Positions 8,532 through 17,516 of a DNA stretch of 64,000 nt are shown here, in pieces. How positions within the stretch are numbered: position 1 is the first letter of the stretch; every line of letters starts with the position of its first letter. The notes below the pieces were generated by a model. It had not been told where the DNA came from. It searched no databases and saw only the letters and a program-made list of their open reading frames with translations. This DNA comes from Pontibacter diazotrophicus (lineage in GTDB: Bacteria > Bacteroidota > Bacteroidia > Cytophagales > Hymenobacteraceae), in contig NZ_QRGR01000012.1 in assembly GCF_003367245.1 (NCBI RefSeq), forward strand, positions 62,001-126,000. Direction: 5' to 3'. Both the position numbers and the translations under genes were made by a program.

Positions 8532-9887
8532 TTAAAGCAGAGTGCCTGTCAGTATTGCCGCGGCAATGGAGAAATAAATCACCAGACCGGTTACATCGAC
8601 CAGTGTCGCCACAAAAGGGGCCGAAGAGGTGGCAGGGTCCAGGCGTAATAAGCGGAGCAGAAACGGTATCATAGAACCTGATATTGTTCCCCAAAGCACA
8701 ATGCCTACCAGCGAGAGCCCTATTGTGATGCCTATCAAGTTTGCATATTCGCCATAGTCATAAAAGCCTGCCTGCTGCCACAGAATTATTCTAAGATATC
8801 CTACGGTGCCCAGTATCAAGCCTAGTAGCAAACCTGATAATACTTCTTTCCGCATGACGTACCACCAGTCCTTGATGCCAAGTTCCTTGATCGCCATAGC
8901 CCGCACAATCAACGTTGCTGCCTGTGAGCCGGAGTTACCGCCACTGGAAATAATCAATGGAATAAACAAGGCCAGCACCACCGCCTGTTCAATTTCGCCT
9001 TCGAAGAAGCCCATGGCCGAGGCTGTCAGCATCTCCCCCAGAAACAGGATGAGCAATACACTTGCCCGTTTTCTTACCAGCGTCATCAAGGGCGTTTCGG
9101 TATAAGACAGCTCCAGGGCCTCCAGGCCACCGAATTTCTGGATGTCCTCTGTATCCCGGCGCTCAATCTCATCGAAGATGTCATCAAATGTCACTATACC
9201 CACCAGCACACCATTTTCTGACACAACCGGCATAACTGCTCTGTCATACTTATCGAAGTGCTCAATGGCTTCTTCCCTGGTCATGGTGGTGGTGAGGCAC
9301 ACAAACTGGTAGTCCATTAATGACTCAATCGTTTGCTCTTCATCGGCCATCAGCAGTTTGCCTATTCGAATATCATCAATGAGTTTGTTTTCTTTGTCGA
9401 TGACGTACAGGTGGTTCAGTGTCTCCGCTTTTTTGCCATAGCGTTTGATGTTGTTCATAGCCTGCCTGATGGTCCACCCTTTTTTGGCCTGTATATAGTA
9501 TGGCGTCATGATGCGGGCAATGCTCTTTTCGGGGTAACCCAGCAGGTTCAGGGCAATGCTTTTCTCCTCATCCGACAGCAGGTTGATGGATTCCTTGATA
9601 AGCAGGTCCGGGAAATTCTCAAAGATTTCGGTCCGGTCGTCCGGAGCCATGTTCTCCAGCATATCGGCTGTGTCGCGGGAGCCTATCTCCTTCAGTATAT
9701 CTTCCTGTATGTTGTGGTTGAAATAAGTAAAGACTTCTGCTTTGAGTGTACCGGGCAACAGCAAAAATGCTAAAACTCTTTCTTTGGCGCTTAATTCAGT
9801 AATGACTTCCGCAATGTCGTTGGGGTGCTTGTGTCGGAGGTCTTCAAAGTTTATATCAGTACGGAAACTGTCAAGTGCTTTAACCAT
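8532..9887 (-). CDS. mgtE: MgtE-family magnesium transporter
   Basis: 451 residues in the standard order. A helical MgtE N-domain (about 1-130) includes LENMAPDDRTEIFENF. A tandem CBS pair (about 130-255) is followed by a C-terminal membrane domain with about five helices, including the conserved SGGNSGSQAATLIVRAMA stretch and GLVIYFSIA. It imports Mg2+ across the inner membrane. The CBS/N domains normally gate it in response to cytosolic Mg2+. Monocistronic, with its own terminator. I saw no M-box-like structure in the 183-bp upstream gap. Confidence 0.96.
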   Translation of the reverse strand: MVKALDSFRTDINFEDLRHKHPNDIAEVITELSAKERVLAFLLLPGTLKAEVFTYFNHNIQEDILKEIGSRDTADMLENMAPDDRTEIFENFPDLLIKESINLLSDEEKSIALNLLGYPEKSIARIMTPYYIQAKKGWTIRQAMNNIKRYGKKAETLNHLYVIDKENKLIDDIRIGKLLMADEEQTIESLMDYQFVCLTTTMTREEAIEHFDKYDRAVMPVVSENGVLVGIVTFDDIFDEIERRDTEDIQKFGGLEALELSYTETPLMTLVRKRASVLLILFLGEMLTASAMGFFEGEIEQAVVLALFIPLIISSGGNSGSQAATLIVRAMAIKELGIKDWWYVMRKEVLSGLLLGLILGTVGYLRIILWQQAGFYDYGEYANLIGITIGLSLVGIVLWGTISGSMIPFLLRLLRLDPATSSAPFVATLVDVTGLVIYFSIAAAILTGTLL

Positions 9888-10070
9888 TGTATTTTAATAT
9901 AGTCATTCTTAAAGGCTTTACTATTCAGAAACGAAACAGTTGCTCTTTACGCCTCCAAAGCAAGAAACCACATACGAAGCAGAAGCCGGTTTTAGATATT
10001 TACCCCATATGCAAATGACGCTGCTGCATCATTTCAAATTAATTTGTACTTGAAGTGCAAAGATGCACAA

Positions 10071-10853
10071 TCAGTTCAGGTTCAGGCCAAATGCCAGTCC
10101 TACCCAGGGCTTGCGTTGGTAAATCCACAGTTCCCGGTTTTGGTCCAGTAAATGATCGATGCCGATAGCCAGGCCTAGGGTAAAATTATTAATTCCCACA
10201 ATACCGGCTACCCCATTCACAAGCACAACCCCATCATACTCATACTCCACCAGGCCCTGCGTCACGGATTCGTTCATAAAGGCAGATCCCAGGCCGGTGA
10301 AAAGTCCCATGCTGAAGCCAAAATGGTTAAAATGCCTCTTATAATTCCCTAGAGGCGTTTCGGTATAACCCATTCTGTAATAGTCATTGCGCAGGCCCAG
10401 GTAAATCGCTGCCTGAACACTCGTGTTAAGCTGTTTTGGAAACCCGGCGGTACCCGAACGGTACTTCAGCGGTATCGTCAACACATCTACATCAAAAGAG
10501 GGTTGTGAGAAAGTATAGTGGACAGCCAGCGGTTCCTCTCTTTCTGAAGTAATGTCTATTTTCACTCCCCGCAATGTATCCGGCACTGGGCCCTGTGCCG
10601 ATGGCCGCAGCGGGTAAATTATCAGGGAGTCTTCTTCTTCCTGAAAATCTACATACATGCGTTTAGCGGAAGCATCATTTAGCCTTACCCTATAAAATCC
10701 TTCTGAAAACTGATATTTGGAGGATTCCTGCAGCGTTGAACAGCCTGTGGCTAAAAGGCTGAATAATAAAAGAATAAGAACAGCGGTTTTTTTATTTCTA
10801 CGCTTTTCAGGAGTGTCGTTTCTGAAAAAAATATTCAAGTAAAGTTTATTCAT
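10071..10853 (-). CDS. Hypothetical lipoprotein
   Basis: 260 residues. The N terminus has a basic region and hydrophobic stretch ending in LLATGC, a lipobox with Cys near residue 38. An upstream extension of about 20 residues precedes it, so a later start is possible. The remainder is beta-rich, ends in FGLNLN, and has glycine-rich segments (FGFSMGLFTGLGS) that could be a small outer-membrane barrel. No known family was recognised. It lies downstream of the long inverted repeat that separates it from aroF. Confidence 0.7.
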   Translation of the reverse strand: MNKLYLNIFFRNDTPEKRRNKKTAVLILLLFSLLATGCSTLQESSKYQFSEGFYRVRLNDASAKRMYVDFQEEEDSLIIYPLRPSAQGPVPDTLRGVKIDITSEREEPLAVHYTFSQPSFDVDVLTIPLKYRSGTAGFPKQLNTSVQAAIYLGLRNDYYRMGYTETPLGNYKRHFNHFGFSMGLFTGLGSAFMNESVTQGLVEYEYDGVVLVNGVAGIVGINNFTLGLAIGIDHLLDQNRELWIYQRKPWVGLAFGLNLN

Positions 10854-10893
10854 AGTTTATGATACTGCGATTTATCATACGGAAAAACGGTGT

Positions 10894-10967
10894 ATGATGC
10901 ATTTATACCACATCAAAAAGCCTGAATCTGGACGAATCAGTTTTTTGATGTGGTATAAATGCATCAT
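10894..10967. repeat. Long perfect inverted repeat (26-bp arms)
   Basis: The arms 10894-10919 and 10942-10967 are perfectly complementary over 26 bp around a 22-nt centre that itself can pair weakly (CTGA/TCAG). It sits just after the aroF stop and before the lipoprotein gene. The structure is far longer than a normal terminator and has no T-tract outside the stem. Confidence 0.85.
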
Positions 10968-10979
10968 TAAAGCGGCAGC

Positions 10980-11990
10980 TTAAAAGCTTTCGCGCAGTTG
11001 GTATGTCTGCCGCATGCGCTTCACCAGGCGCTCCGACTCCTGAAAATTCAGTGTCTGTTGGCCATCAGAGAAAGCCTCTTCCGGCTTTTGGTGCGTTTCG
11101 TAGATAACGCCATCTGCACCGGCCATCACCGCTGCCAGCGACATTTCCTCTACATAGGCTCGCAATCCAATCCCGTGTGACGGGTCCACAATTACGGGAA
11201 GGTGGGTTTTGGCTTTCAGTACCGGCACTGCATTCAGGTCCAGCACGTTGCGGTAAGCATTCTCGTAAGAGCGGATGCCGCGCTCGCAGAGCATGATTTT
11301 CTCATTGCCGTTTGAGAAGATATATTCCGCTGCCTGCAACAGCTCTTCTAATGTGCCCGAAATACCGCGTTTTAGCAGCACAGGCTTTTGCGCTTCCCCC
11401 AGCGAGTCGAGCAGGTTAAAGTTCTGGCTGTTGCGGGCACCCACCTGGAATACATCCACATAGTCAATCATCTCCTTTATTTGAGACACCTGCATTACCT
11501 CTGTAATGATTTTAATGCCGTTCTCGCGGCAAATGCGGTAGAACATCTGCAGGCCTTCTAAGCCAAGCCCCCTGAAAGCATAAGGAGAGCTGCGGGGTTT
11601 AAACACACCGCCCCGCATTATTTTCACGTCATTCGCCTTCAGGTGATCTACCACCAACTGTATCTGCTGCTCACTTTCAATAGAACATGGACCAGCCATA
11701 ATGCTGAAGCTGCCTTCGCCAATGACAACGCCATCGCCAATATCAATCCGGGTAGGCTCTACTCTCCATTTGCGGGAGATAAGTTTGTACTCGTCAGACA
11801 CACGGTGTATATCAGCCACTCCATTCAGCTGGCCGATTGTCCGGATATCGAAATCTTTTTTACCGATACCCACAATGTAGTGTCCGCCCTGGGTTTTTAC
11901 TTCATTCCCTTTAAAGCCGACTTTCTTTATCTCCTGCAGGATATTCTCTTTGACGTCAGAGGAAATACCTTGCTGTAATTGTATGATCAT
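10980..11990 (-). CDS. aroF: 3-deoxy-7-phosphoheptulonate (DAHP) synthase, KDPS-like type with N-terminal regulatory domain
   Basis: 336 residues. A ferredoxin-like N-domain (about 1-70) precedes a barrel with IMAGPCSIES, KIMRGGVFKPRSSPYAF, QVGARN and VDPSHG, the substrate and metal-binding motifs of this family. It condenses PEP with erythrose 4-phosphate to start the shikimate pathway. The N-domain is the allosteric aromatic-amino-acid site in relatives such as the Thermotoga enzyme. It starts 2 bp after trpA, so it is the last gene of the trp operon, tying chorismate supply to tryptophan synthesis. The symbol aroF follows usual naming for this type. Confidence 0.95.
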   Translation of the reverse strand: MIIQLQQGISSDVKENILQEIKKVGFKGNEVKTQGGHYIVGIGKKDFDIRTIGQLNGVADIHRVSDEYKLISRKWRVEPTRIDIGDGVVIGEGSFSIMAGPCSIESEQQIQLVVDHLKANDVKIMRGGVFKPRSSPYAFRGLGLEGLQMFYRICRENGIKIITEVMQVSQIKEMIDYVDVFQVGARNSQNFNLLDSLGEAQKPVLLKRGISGTLEELLQAAEYIFSNGNEKIMLCERGIRSYENAYRNVLDLNAVPVLKAKTHLPVIVDPSHGIGLRAYVEEMSLAAVMAGADGVIYETHQKPEEAFSDGQQTLNFQESERLVKRMRQTYQLRESF

Positions 11991-11992
11991 AG

Positions 11993-12769
11993 TTAATTTC
12001 TAATGCGTTGGATAAATGATTCGATGTTTTCCTGGAGGCTTCCCTCCTGTGCCAGCGCCTTAATAAACGCGCTGCCGATGATAGCACCTTTAGCATGCTG
12101 GCAGGCCTGTGAAAATGTATCGTTGTCGTGGATGCCGAAACCAATCAGGCTGGGGTTGCGCAGTTCCATCTGCCGTACACGCTGGAAATAATCGGTATTC
12201 GCCACGGCTTTGCCGTTTGTGCTCCCCGTAGTGGAAGCAGAGGAAACCATGTACACAAAGCCGTTGGTGTGGCTGTCAATCTCGCGGATGCGCTTTTCCG
12301 GTGTCTGTGGAGTTACCAGGAATATTTTGCTCAGGTTATGCTGCTCAAACATCTGCTTATACTCCCGTACATAATCTGAAAGTGGTAAATCAGGCAGAAT
12401 GATGCCGTCGATACCAACCTCCTGTGCCTTCTGGCAGAAACGCTCCACCCCATACTGCATCACCGGGTTCAGATAGCCCATCAGTACCAAAGGAATCTGC
12501 GTTTGCTGCCGGATATCCTTTAACTGTTCAAATAGCTTCGGAATCGTCATGCCGTTGCGAAGCGCAATATCGCTGCTCTGCTGAATGGTAGGCCCATCAG
12601 CCAGCGGATCAGAGAAAGGCATGCCTACTTCTATCAAATCTACCCCGTTCTTCTCCAGCTCCAGAATAATCGGCACGGTGTCTTCCAGGTTAGGATAGCC
12701 TGCTGTGAAGTATACCGAAAGCAGGCCCTGTGGCTTCTGCTCAAAGAGGGATTTTATTCTGTTATCCAT
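11993..12769 (-). CDS. trpA: Tryptophan synthase alpha subunit
   Basis: 258 residues. TIM barrel with catalytic Glu in [16 protein letters not shown] and the Asp in the same PFSDP motif; [13 protein letters not shown] is the phosphate loop. It cleaves indole-3-glycerol phosphate and channels indole to TrpB. It overlaps the end of trpB by 8 bp. Confidence 0.98.
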   Translation of the reverse strand: MDNRIKSLFEQKPQGLLSVYFTAGYPNLEDTVPIILELEKNGVDLIEVGMPFSDPLADGPTIQQSSDIALRNGMTIPKLFEQLKDIRQQTQIPLVLMGYLNPVMQYGVERFCQKAQEVGIDGIILPDLPLSDYVREYKQMFEQHNLSKIFLVTPQTPEKRIREIDSHTNGFVYMVSSASTTGSTNGKAVANTDYFQRVRQMELRNPSLIGFGIHDNDTFSQACQHAKGAIIGSAFIKALAQEGSLQENIESFIQRIRN

Positions 12770-13949
12770 TTAATTGGAATCTATCTAAGTACGTTGACAA
12801 ATCTTTATCACCACGGCCAGACAGGTTCACCACCACCACATCATCCGGCTTTGCTCCTATTCTGCTTAGCGCAGCAAGAGCATGAGCACTTTCCAACGCC
12901 GGAATAATGCCTTCCAGCCTCGTTAGCTCCAGTACTGCCTGCAGTGCCTCTTCATCGGTAATATTTTCAAAAATAGCCCGTTTCGACTCAAACAGGTGTG
13001 CGTGCATCGGCCCTACGCCCGGGTAGTCCAGTCCGGCAGAGATAGAATAGGGCTCTGTTACCTGCCCGTCTTCTGTCTGCATGAGCAACGTGCGGCTGCC
13101 GTGGATAACACCTTCTTTACCGAGTACAGAGGTAGCCGCTGATTCACCAGACTCTACGCCCATGCCAGCGGCTTCCACAGCCACCAGCTTTACTTCCGGC
13201 GTATCGAGGTAGTGGTAGAAAGCACCGGCAGCATTGCTACCGCCGCCCACGCAGGCTACTACGTAATTGGGGTTCTCATTTCCAGTCTTCTCCTTCAGCT
13301 GCCACTTCATCTCTTCTGATATAATTGCCTGGAAGCGAGCAACCATATCCGGGTATGGGTGCGGACCAACTACAGAGCCGATGATATAATAAGTATCTTC
13401 CGGGTTGTTGATCCAGTCGCGGATGGCTTCGTTGGTAGCATCTTTGAGGGTGCGGCTGCCGCTGGTGGCAGGTACCACGGTGGCACCCAGCATTTTCATG
13501 CGGGCCACGTTTGGCGCCTGTCGCAGAATGTCAACCTCGCCCATATACACAATACACTCCAGGTTCATCAGGGCACATACCGTCGCTGTGGCCACACCAT
13601 GCTGACCAGCGCCAGTTTCGGCAATAATGCGCTTTTTACCCAGGCGTTGCGCCATCAGTACCTGCCCTACGGTGTTGTTGATTTTATGAGCTCCGGTGTG
13701 GTTCAGGTCTTCGCGCTTCAGATAAATCTGCGTGTTATATTTTGCTGAAAGACGTTTAGCAAAGTACAGCGGAGTCGGGCGACCAACATAATCCTTTAGC
13801 AATACCTGTAGTTCCTCCTGAAAATCAGGAGACTGCATTATCTTCAGGTAGTTCTCCCGGAGCTCTTCCACATTTGGGTGCAGCATTTCAGGGATATAGG
13901 CTCCACCGAACTTGCCGTAAAAGCCGTTTTCGTCAACTGAGTATTTCAT
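12762..13949 (-). CDS. trpB: Tryptophan synthase beta subunit
   Basis: 395 residues. PLP lysine in the [10 protein letters not shown] motif (about 87), AETGAGQHG, and the GGGSNAAG phosphate-binding loop are all present. It condenses indole with serine. It is preceded by a 208-bp gap after trpF that contains two tandem hairpins and a GTTAGA repeat. It overlaps trpA. Length is standard for TrpB1. Confidence 0.98.
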   Translation of the reverse strand: MKYSVDENGFYGKFGGAYIPEMLHPNVEELRENYLKIMQSPDFQEELQVLLKDYVGRPTPLYFAKRLSAKYNTQIYLKREDLNHTGAHKINNTVGQVLMAQRLGKKRIIAETGAGQHGVATATVCALMNLECIVYMGEVDILRQAPNVARMKMLGATVVPATSGSRTLKDATNEAIRDWINNPEDTYYIIGSVVGPHPYPDMVARFQAIISEEMKWQLKEKTGNENPNYVVACVGGGSNAAGAFYHYLDTPEVKLVAVEAAGMGVESGESAATSVLGKEGVIHGSRTLLMQTEDGQVTEPYSISAGLDYPGVGPMHAHLFESKRAIFENITDEEALQAVLELTRLEGIIPALESAHALAALSRIGAKPDDVVVVNLSGRGDKDLSTYLDRFQLNG

Positions 13950-13985
13950 GTTTTAGATGTTAGATTTTAGACGTTAGACAAAAGG
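13950..13985. repeat. GTTAGA-type low-complexity repeat before trpB
   Basis: Three spaced copies of TTAGA(T/C)GTTAGA-like units lie immediately upstream of the trpB start, in the same style as the spacers before hisH, hisIE and trpD. Confidence 0.5.
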
Positions 13986-14023
13986 CTATTCTGTCCCATT
14001 GTCTCATCATTCATATTGTTTTT

Positions 14024-14056
14024 CAGCCTAAAGGCTGTGTAGCACATTAGAGTGCT
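14024..14056. repeat. Two tandem small hairpins in the trpF-trpB gap
   Basis: CAGCC-TAAA-GGCTG (14024-14037) and AGCAC-ATTAGA-GTGCT (14041-14056) are directly adjacent perfect hairpins. They could be a processing/stability element or an interspersed repeat. Confidence 0.6.
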
Positions 14057-14157
14057 ATTTCTTTGTAGTTGTAATTTCGCCGCTGTTGTGTCTTTTGATC
14101 AACAGCTTTGCTTGCTGCTGAAAACATACAGCAAGGGCAGGCTTAAAGTGTTTTCCT

Positions 14158-14790
14158 TCAACCCTTCTCTCTGACCGCTTCCAGCAACTGCTTCAGTTCT
14201 TCCACCTTTTTCAGGCCCGGCTCCTGTTCGAAGCCGCTGTTCACATCCACAGCAAAAGGTTTAGGCCTTAACTCTTCAAATTCTTTCTGCTGCAGGTTCT
14301 CCAGTGTAAGCCCTCCGCTCAGGAAGTACGGCTTATCAGCAATATGGCCTTTCAAGAGCTCCCAGTCAAAGACAACCCCATTGCCGCCATACTGCTTCCC
14401 TTTCGTATCAAACAGAAAATAATCGCAGTACCGTTCATAGAGAAGGGTACTTTGAAAAGAGAAATTATCACCAACAGAGAACGCTTTTATTACTTTAACG
14501 CCTGCCTCGTGAAGCTCCTGGCACTGCCGTGGTGATTCATGCCCATGCAGCTGTACCAGATTTAAGTGGTATGTCTTTACCTTCTCTAAGATTTCTTCCG
14601 TGCTTTCATTCACAAACACACCTATTTTCCGGACAGACGCAGGAAGGGAAGCTAAGAGTTCCGGCGAAAGTGTTTCTCCGACGAAGCGCTTAGAATCTTT
14701 GTAGAAAATAAAACCCATGAAGTCAGGTTGCAGCGCAGCTACCTGCCGGATGTTCTCTGGTTCGCGCATGCCGCATACTTTCACCTTCAT
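14158..14790 (-). CDS. trpF: Phosphoribosylanthranilate isomerase
   Basis: 210 residues. Barrel with general base Cys6 in KVCGM and general acid Asp128 in FDTKG, plus the C-terminal AVDVNSGFE phosphate-binding motif. It converts PRA to CdRP. It overlaps trpC by 4 bp. A divergent, catalytically altered homologue lies at 34.7 kb, so this one is the functional TrpF. Confidence 0.97.
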   Translation of the reverse strand: MKVKVCGMREPENIRQVAALQPDFMGFIFYKDSKRFVGETLSPELLASLPASVRKIGVFVNESTEEILEKVKTYHLNLVQLHGHESPRQCQELHEAGVKVIKAFSVGDNFSFQSTLLYERYCDYFLFDTKGKQYGGNGVVFDWELLKGHIADKPYFLSGGLTLENLQQKEFEELRPKPFAVDVNSGFEQEPGLKKVEELKQLLEAVREKG

Positions 14791-15602
14791 GCCACCGTCT
14801 CCTTCTTTCCCTGTAAGGCCCGAAGTTCTTTTACAAAAGCAGCAGCAGCCCGTTCCGGGCGACTGTTTGTCATAAAGCTCTCCCCGATCAGGAACCCGTT
14901 ATATCCCGCTTCCTGAAGGTCTACCAGTGTCTGCGGCTGACTCAAGCCGCTTTCGGAAATCTTGGTGACGCCTGCCGGAATATGCTTCGCCAGCTCAAAA
15001 GACAAACCAACATCTGTTTTGAAAGTTTTAAGGTTGCGGTTATTCACTCCTACCACTGTCACTTCGTCGTTCATGCTCTGCTGTAGCTCTTCCAGGCTAT
15101 GCACCTCCAGCAGTACTTCAAGACCTAGTGTACGGGCAAAGGCCGCCAGTTCCTTCAGGCGGGCAGGCTCCAGGGCAGCGGCAATCAGAAGAATAGCATC
15201 AGCACCTATCGATTTTGCTTCCACGATCTGATACTCATCCACCATAAAATCTTTGCGCAGGATTGGGCAATAGTTAAACTTTCTGGCTGTTGTCAAATCT
15301 TCATTTTTGCCGCCAAAGTAGTTGGTGTCCGTCAGGATAGACAAAGCGGAAGCTCCGGCCTGCATATAGCCAATAGAGGTTCTCTCTACAGAAACGTAAG
15401 GGTTGATGTCGCCTTTAGATGGAGACTTGCGTTTGATTTCTGCTATGATACCGCTTTTATCCGGGCGCAGCAGGTAGCGTTCCAGCGATACACAAGGCGT
15501 CTCGTAGTAAAGGCTTTTCTCCAGCAGCTTTACCGGGTACAGGTCTTTGCGCTCCGCAACTTCTTTATATTTCTGGGCAATGATTTCGTCTAGGATGTTC
15601 AT
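14787..15602 (-). CDS. trpC: Indole-3-glycerol phosphate synthase
   Basis: 271 residues. IIAEIKRKSPSKGDI carries the catalytic Lys region, with ILTDTNYFGG, LRKDFMVDEYQ, VGVNNRNLKTF and ISESGLS. It closes the indole ring from CdRP. It is separated from trpD by 218 bp containing a CCCCTCCTGGGG-type repeat, and overlaps trpF. Confidence 0.98.
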   Translation of the reverse strand: MNILDEIIAQKYKEVAERKDLYPVKLLEKSLYYETPCVSLERYLLRPDKSGIIAEIKRKSPSKGDINPYVSVERTSIGYMQAGASALSILTDTNYFGGKNEDLTTARKFNYCPILRKDFMVDEYQIVEAKSIGADAILLIAAALEPARLKELAAFARTLGLEVLLEVHSLEELQQSMNDEVTVVGVNNRNLKTFKTDVGLSFELAKHIPAGVTKISESGLSQPQTLVDLQEAGYNGFLIGESFMTNSRPERAAAAFVKELRALQGKKETVA

Positions 15603-15649
15603 TGTATTGGTGTTCTATATGCTAAATGTTTTGAGTCTTTATTCGTTTT

Positions 15650-15715
15650 AAGTAGTCCAACCACCCCTAGCCCCTCCTGGGGTTAAGGGCCCCCTTTGAA
15701 GTCTAAGGCGGGGAA
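15650..15715. repeat. CCCCTAGCCCCTCCTGGGG-type intergenic repeat
   Basis: The gap between trpD and trpC holds CCACCCCTAGCCCCTCCTGGGG followed by a GGGCCCCC stretch. It resembles the inverted pair at 36463-36598 and the degenerate copy at 20703-20757. Confidence 0.6.
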
Positions 15716-15820
15716 TTTCCCTGCCTTTCTTGTTTAACAGTTCCATTGTTTTTTGCGCCAGCTATTAATGGAGCAATTCAAAAGTAATATCAAGGTGCTC
15801 TCCTCCTTTGAAGTTGATCT

Positions 15821-16831
15821 TTATGAGGCCACCACCTTCTGGTCATTTACAAGCCTGTTAAATAGGTCGTAAGCCTTGCCAGATGAAAGTGTTTCATGAG
15901 CAAGGGCTACAGCGTCTTTTATATCAAGTTCTGGTCTTGCAGTTAGCAGCGCCATGCCAGCGTTGGCTGCCACTACCGATTGTTGTGCTTCTGTACCAGC
16001 GCCTTGCAGCACCTTCAGGAAAAGCGCTGCAGACCCGGCCACATCACCGCCACCTTTGATTTGCTCGTGCTGCAGCGTCGGCAGTCCCAGTGTGTCTGCA
16101 TCATACAAAGCCTCTTTGTTATCAGAAATCACTTTGAATGGGCTGGTCAGGGAAATCTCATCATAGCCATCCAACGTATGGATGATGCTGTAGTGTACGT
16201 CCGGTTGTTGCTGGTAAAGGTAGCCGTACATACGAGCTAGTTCCAGACTGAACACGCCCACCATCTGCCGCTTCGGGAAAGCTGGATTTACCATCGGTCC
16301 GAGCATGTTGAAGAAAGTTTTAACACCTAGTTCTCTGCGGATTGGCCCTACGCTCTTCATGGCTGGGTGGAACAGCGGGGCGTGCAGGAAACAGATGTTA
16401 TACTTGTCAATGCTTCGCTCCAGCGCATCGGTGTCGGTTGTGAATTTAATGCCCAATGCCTCCAGCACGTTAGAAGAACCACAGGAAGAAGACACACCAT
16501 AATTACCGTGCTTGGCCACATGCACACCCGCTGCCGCCACTACAAAGGATGAAAGCGTACTGATATTAAAGGTATCCTTGCCATCACCACCCGTACCACA
16601 TAAATCAATAGGATTATACGCATCCAAATCCACGCGCTGACAAAGGTCCAGCAGGGCATTCCGGAAACCTTCCAATTCATCCACTGTAATGCTCCGCATC
16701 ATAAACACGGTCAGGAAACTGGCTATCTGGTTCTGGTTATACTTACCGGCCGTAACATTCACCAGTACTTCGTGCGCCTGCTCTTTTGTGAGCGTCTTAT
16801 GCTCGAATAAGTGGTTCAGTATTTCTTTCAT
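15821..16831 (-). CDS. trpD: Anthranilate phosphoribosyltransferase
   Basis: 336 residues. DLCGTGGDGKDTFNISTLSS is the PRPP-binding glycine loop, followed by VAKHGNYGVSSSCGS and the RRELGVKTFFNMLGPMVNP substrate region. It attaches PRPP to anthranilate. It is 120 bp downstream of trpG; the gap contains an imperfect inverted repeat. Not fused to trpG here. Confidence 0.98.
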   Translation of the reverse strand: MKEILNHLFEHKTLTKEQAHEVLVNVTAGKYNQNQIASFLTVFMMRSITVDELEGFRNALLDLCQRVDLDAYNPIDLCGTGGDGKDTFNISTLSSFVVAAAGVHVAKHGNYGVSSSCGSSNVLEALGIKFTTDTDALERSIDKYNICFLHAPLFHPAMKSVGPIRRELGVKTFFNMLGPMVNPAFPKRQMVGVFSLELARMYGYLYQQQPDVHYSIIHTLDGYDEISLTSPFKVISDNKEALYDADTLGLPTLQHEQIKGGGDVAGSAALFLKVLQGAGTEAQQSVVAANAGMALLTARPELDIKDAVALAHETLSSGKAYDLFNRLVNDQKVVAS

Positions 16832-16839
16832 TGCTTTAT

Positions 16840-16945
16840 TTTATGTCAAAAGACTGTTAGACAAAAGATAAAGGACTTGATGACAAAGAACCAGGATAAA
16901 CAAGATCATTCAATAGTCTTTTGTCCTTTGCCCAATAGTCCTTCT
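16840..16945. repeat. Imperfect inverted low-complexity repeat in the trpG-trpD gap
   Basis: TCAAAAGACTGTTAGAC on one side and AATAGTCTTTTGTCC on the other can pair imperfectly. Internal GACAAAAGA units repeat. It belongs with the other GTTAGA-type spacers in this window. Confidence 0.45.
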
Positions 16946-16951
16946 ACTAAC

Positions 16952-17515
16952 TCAGCTTTCCAGCCAGTTCTTTATAATTTGCTTGCCGTGCTCTGTCAGC
17001 ACTGACTCCGGGTGGAACTGCACACCGCGTACGTCGTGCTCTCTGTGGCGAAGCGCCATGATACGGCCTGCCTCGTCTACAGCGGTTGGCACCAGGCAGT
17101 CCGGCATTTCCTCTTCTACTAACCAGGAATGGTAGCGGCCAGTGCCGAATTGTTGGGGCATGTTCCGGAAAAGCGGTTCATCCTCACTTACAATACGCAC
17201 TGGTGTGGCGATTCCGTGCCATACTTCGTTGCTGTTAAACAACTTGCCTCCGTATACCTCGCCAATGGCTTGATGCCCAAGGCACACCCCGAACAGGCTC
17301 CTGTTAGAGCCATAGGTGCGGATAACATCTTTCAGGATGCCTGCCTCATCCGGGATACCCGGCCCTGGCGACAGCATGATTTTCTGAAAGGCACCAACCT
17401 CTTCCAGCGTTATTTTATCATTCCTCCGCACTGTTACCTCTGCGCCTAACTCCTGCAGCAGGTGCACGAGGTTATAGGTGAAAGAATCGTAATTATCTAT
17501 AACAAGAACTTCCAT
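16952..17515 (-). CDS. trpG: Anthranilate synthase glutaminase component
   Basis: 187 residues. Class I amidotransferase with Cys in FGVCLGHQAIGE (about 79), and FHPESVLTEHG with the His-Glu pair. It supplies ammonia to TrpE. It begins 1 bp after the trpE stop, so the pair is translationally coupled. Confidence 0.97.
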   Translation of the reverse strand: MEVLVIDNYDSFTYNLVHLLQELGAEVTVRRNDKITLEEVGAFQKIMLSPGPGIPDEAGILKDVIRTYGSNRSLFGVCLGHQAIGEVYGGKLFNSNEVWHGIATPVRIVSEDEPLFRNMPQQFGTGRYHSWLVEEEMPDCLVPTAVDEAGRIMALRHREHDVRGVQFHPESVLTEHGKQIIKNWLES

Positions 17516-17516
17516 A

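Noticed and set aside
8398..8694. 98-codon minus-strand frame overlapping the end of mgtE
   Set aside because: Lies in another frame of the conserved C-terminal mgtE domain and continues into the mgtE downstream gap; composition (His/Cys/Ser-rich) does not resemble a protein.
9888..10070. Mg2+-sensing riboswitch before mgtE
   Set aside because: No M-box-like conserved paired regions or terminator could be recognised in the 183-bp leader.
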